DNA of 64,000 nt. Source: Arthrobacter sp. Leaf141 (GTDB lineage Bacteria > Actinomycetota > Actinomycetes > Actinomycetales > Micrococcaceae). The position numbers were made by a program, and so were the translations under genes. The notes under the pieces were generated by a model. That model was given only the letters and a program-made list of their open reading frames with translations, was not told the DNA's origin and did not search any database. Of the stretch, positions 44,585 to 52,993 are shown one piece after another. Within the stretch, counting starts at the first letter, position 1, and each line of letters begins with the position of its first letter. The stretch is taken from positions 284,523-348,522 of the forward strand of contig NZ_LMOL01000016.1 in NCBI RefSeq assembly GCF_001424565.1, given 5' to 3'.

Positions 44585-44880
44585 CTTTCGATGGTGCTAC
44601 GGGCGGCAGGGGTTGTCCAGAGCCGGGAGTCCAGCGGTTGGGCCCGGACAAATTGGCGGGCGCGGCGGTGCCGGGTCGGCCCGGGTTCTACCGGCCGGCG
44701 GGTGTTCGCCTCTTCAACGCCGTCTTGAACCGCGTGGGTTGGAACCGTGGCATCAGCGGAATGCGCGGGTACGCTCCCGGCCGGGCCGGAGTGCGGCCGC
44801 ACTGTTCGCGGGAAGCGGCACAGGAGCAGCCCGGATCGGGGCGACCGGCATTCTGCTCCACGCCAATCCCGTGGTAGTGA
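44585..44880. other. junction region without a recognised gene
   Basis: 296 bp between the AraC-type regulator and the first recognisable part of the conjugative remnant. All frames are broken by stops or give residue mixtures typical of non-coding high-GC DNA. It is the left edge of the transferred material. Confidence 0.5.
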
Positions 44881-45338
44881 CACGATCGGTGCCGCTTCAC
44901 CGGCGTCCCTGTCCTCAAAGACCTCCTGGAGGTGATCGTCTCCGCCCCGGACGAACTCCGCCAGGTCGAAGAGGACCGGATGAAAGCGCGTGGCTTCGTT
45001 GAACGTTCCGGTATGGTCATCTACGGCGGACTTCCCGCCTCGGAAATGCCGCTGCTGACCTCCGCGATCCCTTTGTCACGGCAGGAGCAGCAGAAGCTCA
45101 TTTCCTGGCAGGACCCGCCCGCGTGGGACTCCCGCGGCGTGGACGTCGAATCCCCGGGCCGGGGAAGTTCCTCATCAAGGTCGGCGGCCGTCCCGGGATC
45201 CCCGTCCAGGTCGGACTGACCACCTTGGAAAAGGGACCGGACGGTGTTAACGACACCGACGGCAAATGGCACGAAAAACCTGAACCTGTCCTTGACCCGG
45301 TTGCCCCGGCAGAACCCACCCAAGGAGGCATCTCATGA
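44881..45338 (+). pseudogene. remnant of a conjugation-associated ATPase gene, 5' truncated and frameshifted
   Basis: One frame reads from 44881 (VPVLKDLLEVIVSAPDELRQ, RGFVERSGMVIYGG, SRQEQQKLISWQDPPAWDSR) to about 45165. The sense then continues in the next frame (GKFLIKVGGRPGIPVQVGLT, NDTDGKWHEKP) to the stop at 45336-45338. A loss of one base in the G/C run near 45157-45168 explains the shift. The tail looks like the C-terminus of VirB4-like ATP-binding proteins encoded just before TraG in actinobacterial conjugative elements, and its stop overlaps the traG-like start (ATGA), as in an intact operon. No start codon or Walker motifs remain. Confidence 0.7.
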
Positions 45339-47104
45339 GCGCACCGAACCGCAAAGGCATGGACCTTGGGGACGCGATCCTCGTCTGGCTGGCCGTCGGT
45401 GCGATCGTCGTCTTCGGCGGCGGGACTTACGCTTCCCTGCACCTGGGGTCCTGGCTGGCCGGTGCGGAGGCGCCGCCAGCGCACCCGGTGGACCTGGTCG
45501 CCGGCCTCATCAAGGGCAAAGTCACCTGGCCCCTCCAGGCCACCATCGTCGCAGCCGTCATGGCCGGGCTGGTCCTCGCCCTGGCTGGCGTGGTGCTGCT
45601 GGCCTGGCGGAAGGGCGCGTCCAAGCGCGCCCGAGTCGATAAAGCCGCCCGCTCCCTGGGTAGGGGCAAGGCTCTGAGCGCATTCTCGGAAAAGGGTGCA
45701 CAGGCCACCGCTGACCGGCTCGCCGTCACCGGCACGCCGGGCATTGTCGTGGGCCGGGTCGTGGCCACGGGGCAGAAGTTCATCCAGTCCTGGGAAGACC
45801 TGTCCCTGGACATCTGGGGACCCAGGACCGGTAAGTCCACCTCGAGGGTGATACCGGCGATCCTTGATGCACCAGGTGCGGTTGTCTCGACCTCGAACAA
45901 GCGCGACGTCGTGGACGGCACCCGCGGCGTTCGTGAGGATGTGGCCCTGGTGTGGGTGTTCGATCCGCAGAAGATCGCCCAGGAAGAACCCGACTGGTGG
46001 TGGAACCCCCTGTCCTATGTCACCGACGAAGAGAAGGCCTACAAACTCACCCAGCACTTCTCCACCGGATCCCGGACCCCCGGATCCAAACCGGACGCGT
46101 ACTTCGATCCGAAAGCCGAGGATATTCTCTCCTCGTACTTCCTCGCGGCCGCGCTAGGCGGGCTGCCGATCACGCAGGTGTACCTGTGGGTGACCGAGCA
46201 GGTTAACCGCGAACCGATCAACATCCTCAAAGCCCACGACTATGAGCTGCAGTACAAGGGCCTGGAGTCCACGCTGGAATTGGCTGATAAGCAGCGGGAC
46301 GGTATCTTCGGCACCGCCGAGAAGATGATCCAGTGCCTCAAGAGCCGGAACACGCTGCGCTGGGTCGCACCCACCGGCGGCGCGAGCGTGGCCAGTGATG
46401 CCCGCCGGCAGTTCAACCCGCACGAGTTCGCCGCCTCCCAGGAGACGATCTACATCCTTTCGAAGGAAGGGGCCGGCTCAGCCGCCCCGCTCACCACCGC
46501 CCTGATGGTAGCCATCGCTGAGGCGATGGAGGAACGTGCCGAACGCAGCGGCGGCCGACTCCCCCAACCTGCTTTGTTCGCCCTGGACGAGTTGGCAAAT
46601 GTGGTCCGCTGGGCCGGCCTGCCGGACCAGTTCAGCCGCTACGGCTCCAAAGGCCTGATCGTCATGGGCATCCTGCAGTCCTGGTCCCAGGGCGTCGAAC
46701 TCTGGGGGGAGGCGAACATGCGGAAAATCTGGTCTGCCGCGAACGTGAAGGTCTACGGCGGCGGCGGCGCCGAAGAAGGCTTCCTCCGCGCCCTCTCAGA
46801 CCTCGTCGGGGACTACAGCTACACCAACGTCTCCGTCTCCTCCGGGAAATCCGGATCCTCCCGATCCCGCCAGGAAGGCAAGGAACGGATACTCGACGTC
46901 TCCAACCTCGCCGAACTGGACCGCGGCCGCGCCGTCGTCTTCGCCTCCGGCGCACCGGCCACGCTGGTCCGCACCATGCCCTGGTATACAGGGACCCACA
47001 AAAACGCAGTGGAAGCATCCATCAAGAAATACAGCCCACGGCCCGAGGAACCATCGGTCGCTGTCCACAGTGAGCCGGCGCCTAATCCCTGGGTCTCGAA
47101 GTAG
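45335..47104 (+). CDS. TraG/VirD4-type conjugative coupling ATPase
   Basis: 589 residues. Two N-terminal membrane segments (about 9-35 and 65-90), then a TraG/TraD ATPase core. Walker A is WGPRTGKSTSRVIPAILDAP (near residue 168), Walker B is ALFALDELANVVRWAGLPDQ (near 415), and the intermediate LIVMGILQSWSQGVELWG matches the family. Such proteins bring the relaxase-bound DNA to the type IV secretion channel. The gene itself looks intact, but the upstream ATPase is broken, and no relaxase, integrase or channel genes lie nearby, so transfer by this locus alone is unlikely. Confidence 0.9.
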   Translation: MSAPNRKGMDLGDAILVWLAVGAIVVFGGGTYASLHLGSWLAGAEAPPAHPVDLVAGLIKGKVTWPLQATIVAAVMAGLVLALAGVVLLAWRKGASKRARVDKAARSLGRGKALSAFSEKGAQATADRLAVTGTPGIVVGRVVATGQKFIQSWEDLSLDIWGPRTGKSTSRVIPAILDAPGAVVSTSNKRDVVDGTRGVREDVALVWVFDPQKIAQEEPDWWWNPLSYVTDEEKAYKLTQHFSTGSRTPGSKPDAYFDPKAEDILSSYFLAAALGGLPITQVYLWVTEQVNREPINILKAHDYELQYKGLESTLELADKQRDGIFGTAEKMIQCLKSRNTLRWVAPTGGASVASDARRQFNPHEFAASQETIYILSKEGAGSAAPLTTALMVAIAEAMEERAERSGGRLPQPALFALDELANVVRWAGLPDQFSRYGSKGLIVMGILQSWSQGVELWGEANMRKIWSAANVKVYGGGGAEEGFLRALSDLVGDYSYTNVSVSSGKSGSSRSRQEGKERILDVSNLAELDRGRAVVFASGAPATLVRTMPWYTGTHKNAVEASIKKYSPRPEEPSVAVHSEPAPNPWVSK

Positions 47105-47116
47105 GGAAGCGGCGAT

Positions 47117-47560
47117 ATGACCAATGACATTGGACTCTTTAGCGAAACCCTCGCCGCAGCTCCTGAGCCTCCCGCACCGGCAGGAAAGCAGGGTGAAGAT
47201 AAACCGCCTGAACTGGTCTACGGCTCAGCCGAAGAGTTCCTGCACGAGCAGCTGCTGCCCACCTACGTCCGCGACGTCGACGGCCGCTCCTTCAAATGGT
47301 GCACCGAATGGTACTTCCACCCCGAAGCCGTCTCCCGGGTGGAAGCGCTGTGGCGGGCCTGGGAACACCTTCGACTCGACGGGGCAACCGGCATCAGCGT
47401 CTGGTTCAAAGACCACGCAGACCACCACATGAACGTCCTCCTCGACCCACGCGGCCCGTTCTACAAATGCGACATGCAAAAACACCGCGCCCCCGAACAC
47501 CTCGAACCAAAGAAAGCCCCGCCGGGTTGGTTCCCCGACGTGCGGGCACTGCCGGCCTAG
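47117..47560 (+). CDS. DUF4913-domain protein of a conjugative element
   Basis: 147 residues starting 12 bp after the coupling-protein gene. The domain covers about 35-145 (FLHEQLLPTYVRDVDGRSFK, WCTEWYFHPEAVSRVEALWR, WFKDHADHHMNVLLDPRGPF). DUF4913 genes usually follow TraG-like genes in actinobacterial plasmids and integrative elements. The biochemical role is unknown. The first 30 residues are a Pro/Ala-rich tail. Confidence 0.85.
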   Translation: MTNDIGLFSETLAAAPEPPAPAGKQGEDKPPELVYGSAEEFLHEQLLPTYVRDVDGRSFKWCTEWYFHPEAVSRVEALWRAWEHLRLDGATGISVWFKDHADHHMNVLLDPRGPFYKCDMQKHRAPEHLEPKKAPPGWFPDVRALPA

Positions 47561-47844
47561 TTGCAGACCACGACCGGCTGTTCTGTGTGAATCTTGCGCA
47601 GTTCATGTGCATCACGTCGCTGCACCATCGGTACGAGACACTCCGGGCAGAAGAGACATGTCCTTAGAAGACAGCGGTGCCGGGAGCTACTTCTGCTCCC
47701 GTGTAATTGGTCACTGGGCGCAGGAATAATCGTTGCAACCCATCCCCGCTCTGCGAATTCGGGGCGACAGGGAGAAGTTTCCGGGTTCGAGGGTCTTCGC
47801 GAAGGGTGGGTAGGCTGGGAACCAGATCCGCAAGGAGGTACGTC
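47561..47844 (+). other. right edge of the conjugative remnant and leader of the TetR gene
   Basis: 284 bp with no gene recognised. TAGGCT at 47811-47816 could be the -10 box of the TetR gene, giving a leader of about 20 nt that carries AAGGAGG at 47832-47838. A weak TTCGAG lies 19 bp upstream of it. Confidence 0.4.
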
Positions 47845-48480
47845 ATCGCCCGTCCATCCCACCCTCTGCTTAGCCGGGAGTTGATTGCTCGCACTGCCCT
47901 CGCCCTGGTGGATCGTGAGGGCGCCTCCGGTGCCAGTATTCGCCGTGTCGCGGCGGCCATCGGTGTGAACCCGACATCCCTCTATAATCATGTGCCGGAT
48001 CGCGCCGCAATGATCGAGGACTTACGAGCAATCGTTTCTGCGAACATCGATTCGCGCCCCCTCAGGGAATGCCCTTGGGAAGAAGGACTCCGTGCCTGGG
48101 CCCATTCGTATAGAGTGGCGTTTGCTCGGCACTCTCGAGCGGTTCCGCTGTTGATGACTACGCGTGCCTCGTCACCAGTCCTGTTGTCCGAGTACGAGGA
48201 TTTCGTGGTCGCGGCAGAAGCCGTTGGGTGGACAAGCAGAGATGTCCTACCGCTGTTGACCGCTTATGAGTCCTTTATTCTTGGGAGCGTTCTCGACATG
48301 TCCGGGCCCAGCGTCGTGTTCGATCCCACCGGCCAGGAAGAGCGATTTCCGCGGTTTTCGGTAGCAATCGCATCTCTGTCCGCCGAGGACCCGCGCGATC
48401 CGATTGCATCCCGGGCGTTCGAGATGGGTTTGGGTATGTTGATAGCTTCTTCGAGACCAGGACGACACCCGGTTCTCTGA
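47845..48480 (+). CDS. TetR-family transcriptional regulator; apparent AUC start
   Basis: 211 residues if translation begins at ATC 47845. AAGGAGG lies 6 nt before it, and the residues that follow (ARPSHPLLSRELI, ALALVDREG) are where TetR proteins of this type normally begin. No ATG, GTG or TTG lies at a suitable place: the open frame continues upstream to TTG 47707 only through unlikely residues, and the next possible start would cut into the first helix. The helix-turn-helix is ASIRRVAAAIGVNPTSLYNH. The C-terminal half binds an unknown ligand. It probably controls the catabolic genes that follow (APC permease and amidase operon). Confidence 0.85.
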   Translation: MARPSHPLLSRELIARTALALVDREGASGASIRRVAAAIGVNPTSLYNHVPDRAAMIEDLRAIVSANIDSRPLRECPWEEGLRAWAHSYRVAFARHSRAVPLLMTTRASSPVLLSEYEDFVVAAEAVGWTSRDVLPLLTAYESFILGSVLDMSGPSVVFDPTGQEERFPRFSVAIASLSAEDPRDPIASRAFEMGLGMLIASSRPGRHPVL

Positions 48481-48651
48481 TCAACGGCGCCATCGCAGGC
48501 TGCACCAGCTTCGGCTAGGCATCGAACATGCCGCCCGTTCGGGTTCTTCGCGCGGAGGGACCGGGCCGGCGCTCGTGGGTAGACATAGAGACTTCAGGTG
48601 AGGGTCTAGATGACGGGCTAGCGCCACTAGGCAACGTGGAAGCCTGAACAA

Positions 48652-48690
48652 GAAATGCCCTCGCCCGGCGAATGTGGACAGGGGCATTTC
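48652..48690. terminator. hairpin between convergent TetR and APC permease genes
   Basis: GAAATGCCC (48652-48660) pairs with GGGCATTTC (48682-48690) around a 21-nt loop. It sits 10 bp from the permease stop and could serve both strands; no long T-run is seen. Confidence 0.5.
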
Positions 48691-48699
48691 GTTGAGCGC

Positions 48700-50262
48700 T
48701 TAGTCGGGAACCACTAAAGCGGGAGTGTCTTTACGGAGCGTTTCGCCGTGGAAAAACCCGGGCCGGACCTTTGCCATAATGACCATGAACACTGCGCCGA
48801 GGGCTAGGATTCCAACGCCGAGTATGAAGACCAGCCCCACTCCGAACACTTCTGAGCCACTGCCAAAGTCCGGTGACCAACTGTCGACTGCCGTCTGAAG
48901 GAATACCAGGGTTAGGACCAAGCCGCCCATTACCGGAAAGAGCAGGCGCATGAAGAAGTTGCGGACGCTGCTGAACACGCTGTACCGGAAGTACCAAGTG
49001 CAGGCGAACGCGGTCAGGGCGTAGTAGAAGCAGATCATCAAACCCAGTGCCAGGATGGTGTCGTTGAGAACGTTTTCGCTGACCACTTTCATGACGGCGT
49101 AGAACCCGCCGGAGATCAGGCCGGCCACGATGGTGGCGAAGCCCGGGGAGCCAAAGCGTTTGCTGACATTGGCGAAGCGGTGCGGCAGTGCGCCGTAGTG
49201 CGCCATGGCTAGCAAGCTGCGGGCTGGCGAAGCCATGGTGGACTGCAGGGATGACGCGGTGCCTGCGAGTACTGCCAGGGACATCAGGATCGCCAGCGGC
49301 CCCATTACGGGGGAGGCCAGTGCGGTAAAGATGTTCGACTGATTGTCCGGGTTGTTGAGCCCAATGCCTTCACTGCCGATCCCTGCAACCATCATGGTTG
49401 CCACGATGACCAAAATGTAGAGCCCCAGCACGGCCGCCGCCGTTGTGGTACCGGCTTTACCGGCGGTGCCTTTGCCGCCCTTTGTCTCTTCATTGACGGC
49501 CAGGCAGACATCCCATCCCCAGTAGACGAAGACGGCCAAAGACATGCCCCCGGCGAACTGCTGAAAAGTGGCGATTTCGGCTGGGTTGAACCAGTCCCAG
49601 TTGAAGGCAAGTGCCGTGGGTGTGCCACCGGACAAGGCTTGAGTCAGCGCCATGACGACGAAGACTCCCAGGACCACGACCTGGAACCCCACCATGGTGT
49701 ACTGCACGAGCTTGGTGGCGTGCAGACCCCGGTAGCTGATCCATACGGCAAGTGCCACAAAGAGCAGGCATGTTGAGATGTTCAGGAGTTTGTTGGAGGT
49801 CAGGCTGGCCAGGTCGGGATTGCCGAATAGTTGGGCGAGGAAGAGGTAAAAGAAGTCGACGGCGACGCCGGCCAGGTTGGACAAGACGATAATGTTTGCC
49901 GCCAGCAGGCCCCATCCGCCCAGCCAGCCCACAAAGGGGCCGAAGGCCTTGGTGGCCCAGGTGAAAGTGGTGCCGCTGTCGGGGGAGTCAGCATTGAGCT
50001 CCCGGTAGGCGAAAGCGACGAGGATCATCGGGATGAAGGCGACAATGAAGATCGCCGGCAACTGCAGGCCCACCGCGTTCACCGCCGGTCCCAGCGAACT
50101 GGTCAGGCTGACAGCCGGCGCCACGGACGAAATACCCATGACGACGACGGCAAGGAGTCCCAGTTGCCCCCTTTTCAGTCCCTTGCTGGTGATGCCGTGC
50201 GTTGTTCCAGGGGCGTCGGGGGGTGTCTTCCCGGCGCCGTTTTGGCGAATTGTCTGGCTCAT
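48700..50262 (-). CDS. APC-family amino acid/amine permease
   Basis: 520 residues from ATG 50262; the open frame continues to 50481 but that part is remnant DNA of another gene. About twelve to fourteen membrane segments. The APC start LKRGQLGLLAVVVMGISSVA (helix 1 with the GISS-type unwound segment) and FAYRELNADSPDSGTTFTWA are typical of the group that carries basic or neutral amino acids and amines. A cytoplasmic tail follows the last segment. It is divergent from the amidase operon and probably imports the compound that the operon degrades. Confidence 0.92.
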   Translation of the reverse strand: MSQTIRQNGAGKTPPDAPGTTHGITSKGLKRGQLGLLAVVVMGISSVAPAVSLTSSLGPAVNAVGLQLPAIFIVAFIPMILVAFAYRELNADSPDSGTTFTWATKAFGPFVGWLGGWGLLAANIIVLSNLAGVAVDFFYLFLAQLFGNPDLASLTSNKLLNISTCLLFVALAVWISYRGLHATKLVQYTMVGFQVVVLGVFVVMALTQALSGGTPTALAFNWDWFNPAEIATFQQFAGGMSLAVFVYWGWDVCLAVNEETKGGKGTAGKAGTTTAAAVLGLYILVIVATMMVAGIGSEGIGLNNPDNQSNIFTALASPVMGPLAILMSLAVLAGTASSLQSTMASPARSLLAMAHYGALPHRFANVSKRFGSPGFATIVAGLISGGFYAVMKVVSENVLNDTILALGLMICFYYALTAFACTWYFRYSVFSSVRNFFMRLLFPVMGGLVLTLVFLQTAVDSWSPDFGSGSEVFGVGLVFILGVGILALGAVFMVIMAKVRPGFFHGETLRKDTPALVVPD

Positions 50263-50280
50263 GTCAGGACCTTTCTCTGA

Positions 50281-50540
50281 CCGCAGGCTGATGCTGCGTG
50301 ATGCAGTGGATTGTGCCGCGCAGGGCGAAGATTTTGCCGGTGGCGATGCCTGCGACTCGGACCCCGGGTAGGCGTCGACAGGGACGAGGAGGGTTATTTC
50401 GTCCATCGGATCATTGAATATGCACGCCATGACACCTCCTCGTGACAACGATGTGGTTGGCGTAGCTGTAATCAACGTCATCTCGTCGTCCTTGAAAGCG
50501 GCGGCGCCAGGAATGTTGATGATGTTCCAGATTTTTGCCG
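50281..50540 (-). pseudogene. C-terminal remnant of an agmatine deiminase gene with frameshifts
   Basis: Read on the minus strand, pieces of three frames line up with the C-terminus of the intact deiminase at 55882-56907: INIPGAAAFKDDEM, then DYSYANHIVV, then GGVMACIFNDPMDE, then VDAYPG, then GKIFALRGTIHCITQHQPAV. The last piece keeps the catalytic-Cys motif GxIHCITQ. At least two frameshifts break it and no start remains. It is not a recent copy of the intact gene, since most residues differ, so a different deiminase once stood directly before the permease gene. Confidence 0.75.
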
Positions 50541-50920
50541 ACGGCGGCCTGCGTGGTGGGCAGGTAATTGATGGTTGCCAGGCAGGCTTTGGGACGGGTC
50601 TATTCCGGTTTTTTCTGGGAAATGGACGGGAGTTTACCTGGCCAGTGCAAAACAGCCACGCTGTCTACAAAGCCGCGGATATCGAGCCGTTCCTAGTCCC
50701 GGCAGGCGCCGGGGAGCCAGGATAATGCTTGACCCCCTTGGGCCCTTTTCGATGTCCTGCTTGCTGATCCCAGGTCGTTGATGGACTGACATTAGGCTGC
50801 GGAATTACCTCTGTCAACCATGAAAGTTGGGTCTAGCCTAGAGTAAACAAACGGTGTATGTTTTAAATCCAGGTGCCGTTTTGGCAATTTTTTAGGGACT
50901 TCCACTCGAGAGCGGGAACC
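50541..50920. other. divergent promoter region with a TetR-like palindrome
   Basis: 380 bp upstream of the amidase operon. It contains A+T-rich stretches and an imperfect palindrome at 50844-50865 (TAAACA, then AACGGTGTA, then TGTTTTA), 55 bp before the amidase start, a plausible site for the TetR regulator at 47845. No gene is recognised; the minus-strand part near 50541 may hold a few more codons of the deiminase remnant. Confidence 0.45.
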
Positions 50921-52945
50921 ATGGATTTTCGAAGCTTCACAGTCGTCGAGGCAGACATAGACGACCTGTCCGGCGCACTCAAGGCCGGACTCGTGACCAG
51001 CGTCGAACTGGTTATCCGCTACCTCAACCGCATCGCCTTCTATGACCGCTCAGGCCTTCGGCTGAATTCTGTCTCGACAATCAACCCCAGCGTCCTGGAT
51101 GAGGCCCGCCAGTCGGACCTCCGGCGCTCACGGGGCACGGTTCGAGGCCCTTTGGATGGCATCCCCTTCACGGCGAAAGACAGTTATTGCGTACAAGGCC
51201 TCCCTGTGGCCGCGGGGTCGCCGGCTTTCGCCAACTTGATCGCGCGCACAGACGCATTTGCAGTTTCACGTCTCCGCGACGCCGGCGCCGTATTCCTTGG
51301 TCTCACGAACATGCCCCCCATGGCCGCTGGCGGTATGCAACGCGGGGTCTACGGACGCGCAGAATCCCCCTACAACGCCGAATTCCTGACATCAGCATTC
51401 GGTTCGGGATCGTCAAACGGTTCCGGAACCGCGACGGCGGCCAGTTTTGCGGCGTTCGGTCTTGGTGAGGAGACATGGTCCTCGGGGAGAGCCCCAGCCT
51501 CAAACAACTCACTGGTCGCTTATACCCCTTCACGCGGCCTCATATCCGTGCGTGGCAACTGGCCCCTCGTGCCCACGATGGACGTCATTGTCCCGCATGC
51601 CCGTTCTATTTCGGACATGAAGCACATCCTCGAGGCAATCGTCGTTGACGACCCGATCAAGGATGGTGATCTATGGCGAATGCAGCCATGGATCCCCTTG
51701 CCGAAGCCCTCCGAAATACGGCCTGCCTCTTTTTCAGCCCTGCCCGATCTTCCATTGGACGGGCTGCGTTTGGCAGTTCCCCGGAACTACGTCAACGGTG
51801 ACCTCACGAGCAGATATCCCATCGAGACGCGGGCATCGATTATGGATCTGTGGGCGGAGCTGTGCCAAGATCTGCGGGCAGCCGGTGCCGAGGTCATCGA
51901 AACCCCTTTCCCTGTAGTCGATAACTACGAGCGGCTGCATGACGGCGATCGTGATTTTGTCGATCGAGGCTGGGTGCGCAAAGACTTCCTCACCGATGAA
52001 GTTGGAATGTTGTCGGCTTGGGCGCTGGACAATTTCCTGCGGCAAATAGGAGACCCTGCCATGGATCGCCTTTCGAAAGCGAATGCTGAACTCATCTTCC
52101 CGCAACCGAGCGGGGCCCTTTCCGATCGGTACGGATTCTTTGACTTTGACATCGCATACGACATTTCCGAATTTGTCTCCATGGCCGAAGAGGGCGTGAC
52201 TGACTGGAGGCAGATCTCGACCCTCGAAGACGGTCTGCGTGGTCTTGAACGAACGCGTAAAGAGGACTTTGAGGACTGGATGTCCGAGAACAGATTCGAT
52301 GCGGTGATTTTCCCAACCGCGGCGGACGTCGGACCTTCCGACTCTGATACCAACCCGTCGTCTGCCGACATCGCTTGGCGCAACGGAGTCTGGGTGTCGA
52401 ACGGAAACCTCGTACCGCGGCACCTCGGCGTCCCCACCTGGACGCTTCCTTTGGGAACGATGTCCGATACTCGGATGCCGGTCGGCGTCACCGTCGCCGG
52501 TCCCGCATACGACGATGCGCGCCTGCTGCAGCTGGCTTCGGCAATGGAGAAGTTACGACCACGACGCGCTATGCCACCGCGAACACCACAGCTTGCGGAA
52601 GAGGCTCTGTTTACCCGCCCCATGGTTCCTGCTGCGGATTCTATCGAAGTGCGTCTTGATGCTGTCGAGCTTGAAAGGACCCCCACCAACATCACCGTCC
52701 GTTTCATCGCCACGGTCACGGCAGGTGAAGCAGCCGAGTGTGCAGCATTCATCGACGGCCAACCCGTGCCGACGGTAGTGCAGGGATCTCGGATCGTTGG
52801 AGTCCGAATAACCGAGCCCGGCTCCTACAACCACCTGCACAGCGAGTGGCGGCCGGCATACGACCCTCTGGTGACCCTGGCCGTCCGCAGCTCCAGTGGA
52901 TCTGTTGCCGGAGCACTGGGAACATCCAAGAACTCACCGCTCTAA
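50921..52945 (+). CDS. amidase (amidase-signature family) with extra C-terminal domain
   Basis: 674 residues from ATG 50921, longer than the usual 450-550. The Ser-cisSer-Lys triad can be read: Lys in FTAKDSYCVQG, cis-Ser in GSGSSNGSGTATAAS, and nucleophile Ser in LGEETWSSGRAPASNNSLVA, which lines up with the canonical LGTDTGGSIRIPAS. The GG before the nucleophile is changed to WS and Asp to Glu, so specificity should differ from common amidases. Residues about 560-674 form an added beta-rich domain (VRLDAVELERTPTNITVRFI, AFIDGQPVPTVVQGSRIVGV). It hydrolyses an amide, probably of an imported acylated amine. First gene of a coupled six-gene operon. Confidence 0.88.
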   Translation: MDFRSFTVVEADIDDLSGALKAGLVTSVELVIRYLNRIAFYDRSGLRLNSVSTINPSVLDEARQSDLRRSRGTVRGPLDGIPFTAKDSYCVQGLPVAAGSPAFANLIARTDAFAVSRLRDAGAVFLGLTNMPPMAAGGMQRGVYGRAESPYNAEFLTSAFGSGSSNGSGTATAASFAAFGLGEETWSSGRAPASNNSLVAYTPSRGLISVRGNWPLVPTMDVIVPHARSISDMKHILEAIVVDDPIKDGDLWRMQPWIPLPKPSEIRPASFSALPDLPLDGLRLAVPRNYVNGDLTSRYPIETRASIMDLWAELCQDLRAAGAEVIETPFPVVDNYERLHDGDRDFVDRGWVRKDFLTDEVGMLSAWALDNFLRQIGDPAMDRLSKANAELIFPQPSGALSDRYGFFDFDIAYDISEFVSMAEEGVTDWRQISTLEDGLRGLERTRKEDFEDWMSENRFDAVIFPTAADVGPSDSDTNPSSADIAWRNGVWVSNGNLVPRHLGVPTWTLPLGTMSDTRMPVGVTVAGPAYDDARLLQLASAMEKLRPRRAMPPRTPQLAEEALFTRPMVPAADSIEVRLDAVELERTPTNITVRFIATVTAGEAAECAAFIDGQPVPTVVQGSRIVGVRITEPGSYNHLHSEWRPAYDPLVTLAVRSSSGSVAGALGTSKNSPL

Positions 52946-52993
52946 GCCAACGGTCCATCTAAACACCGGCCCACTTCCCCCTAGAGGAACACC

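Noticed and set aside
44881-47560. A functional integrative conjugative element
   Set aside because: Only a coupling protein and DUF4913 are intact; relaxase, integrase and secretion-channel genes are not in the window, and the adjacent ATPase is broken.
50263-50481. N-terminal extension of the APC permease to 50481
   Set aside because: The residues belong to frameshifted deiminase remnant DNA; the membrane protein has its normal start at ATG 50262.
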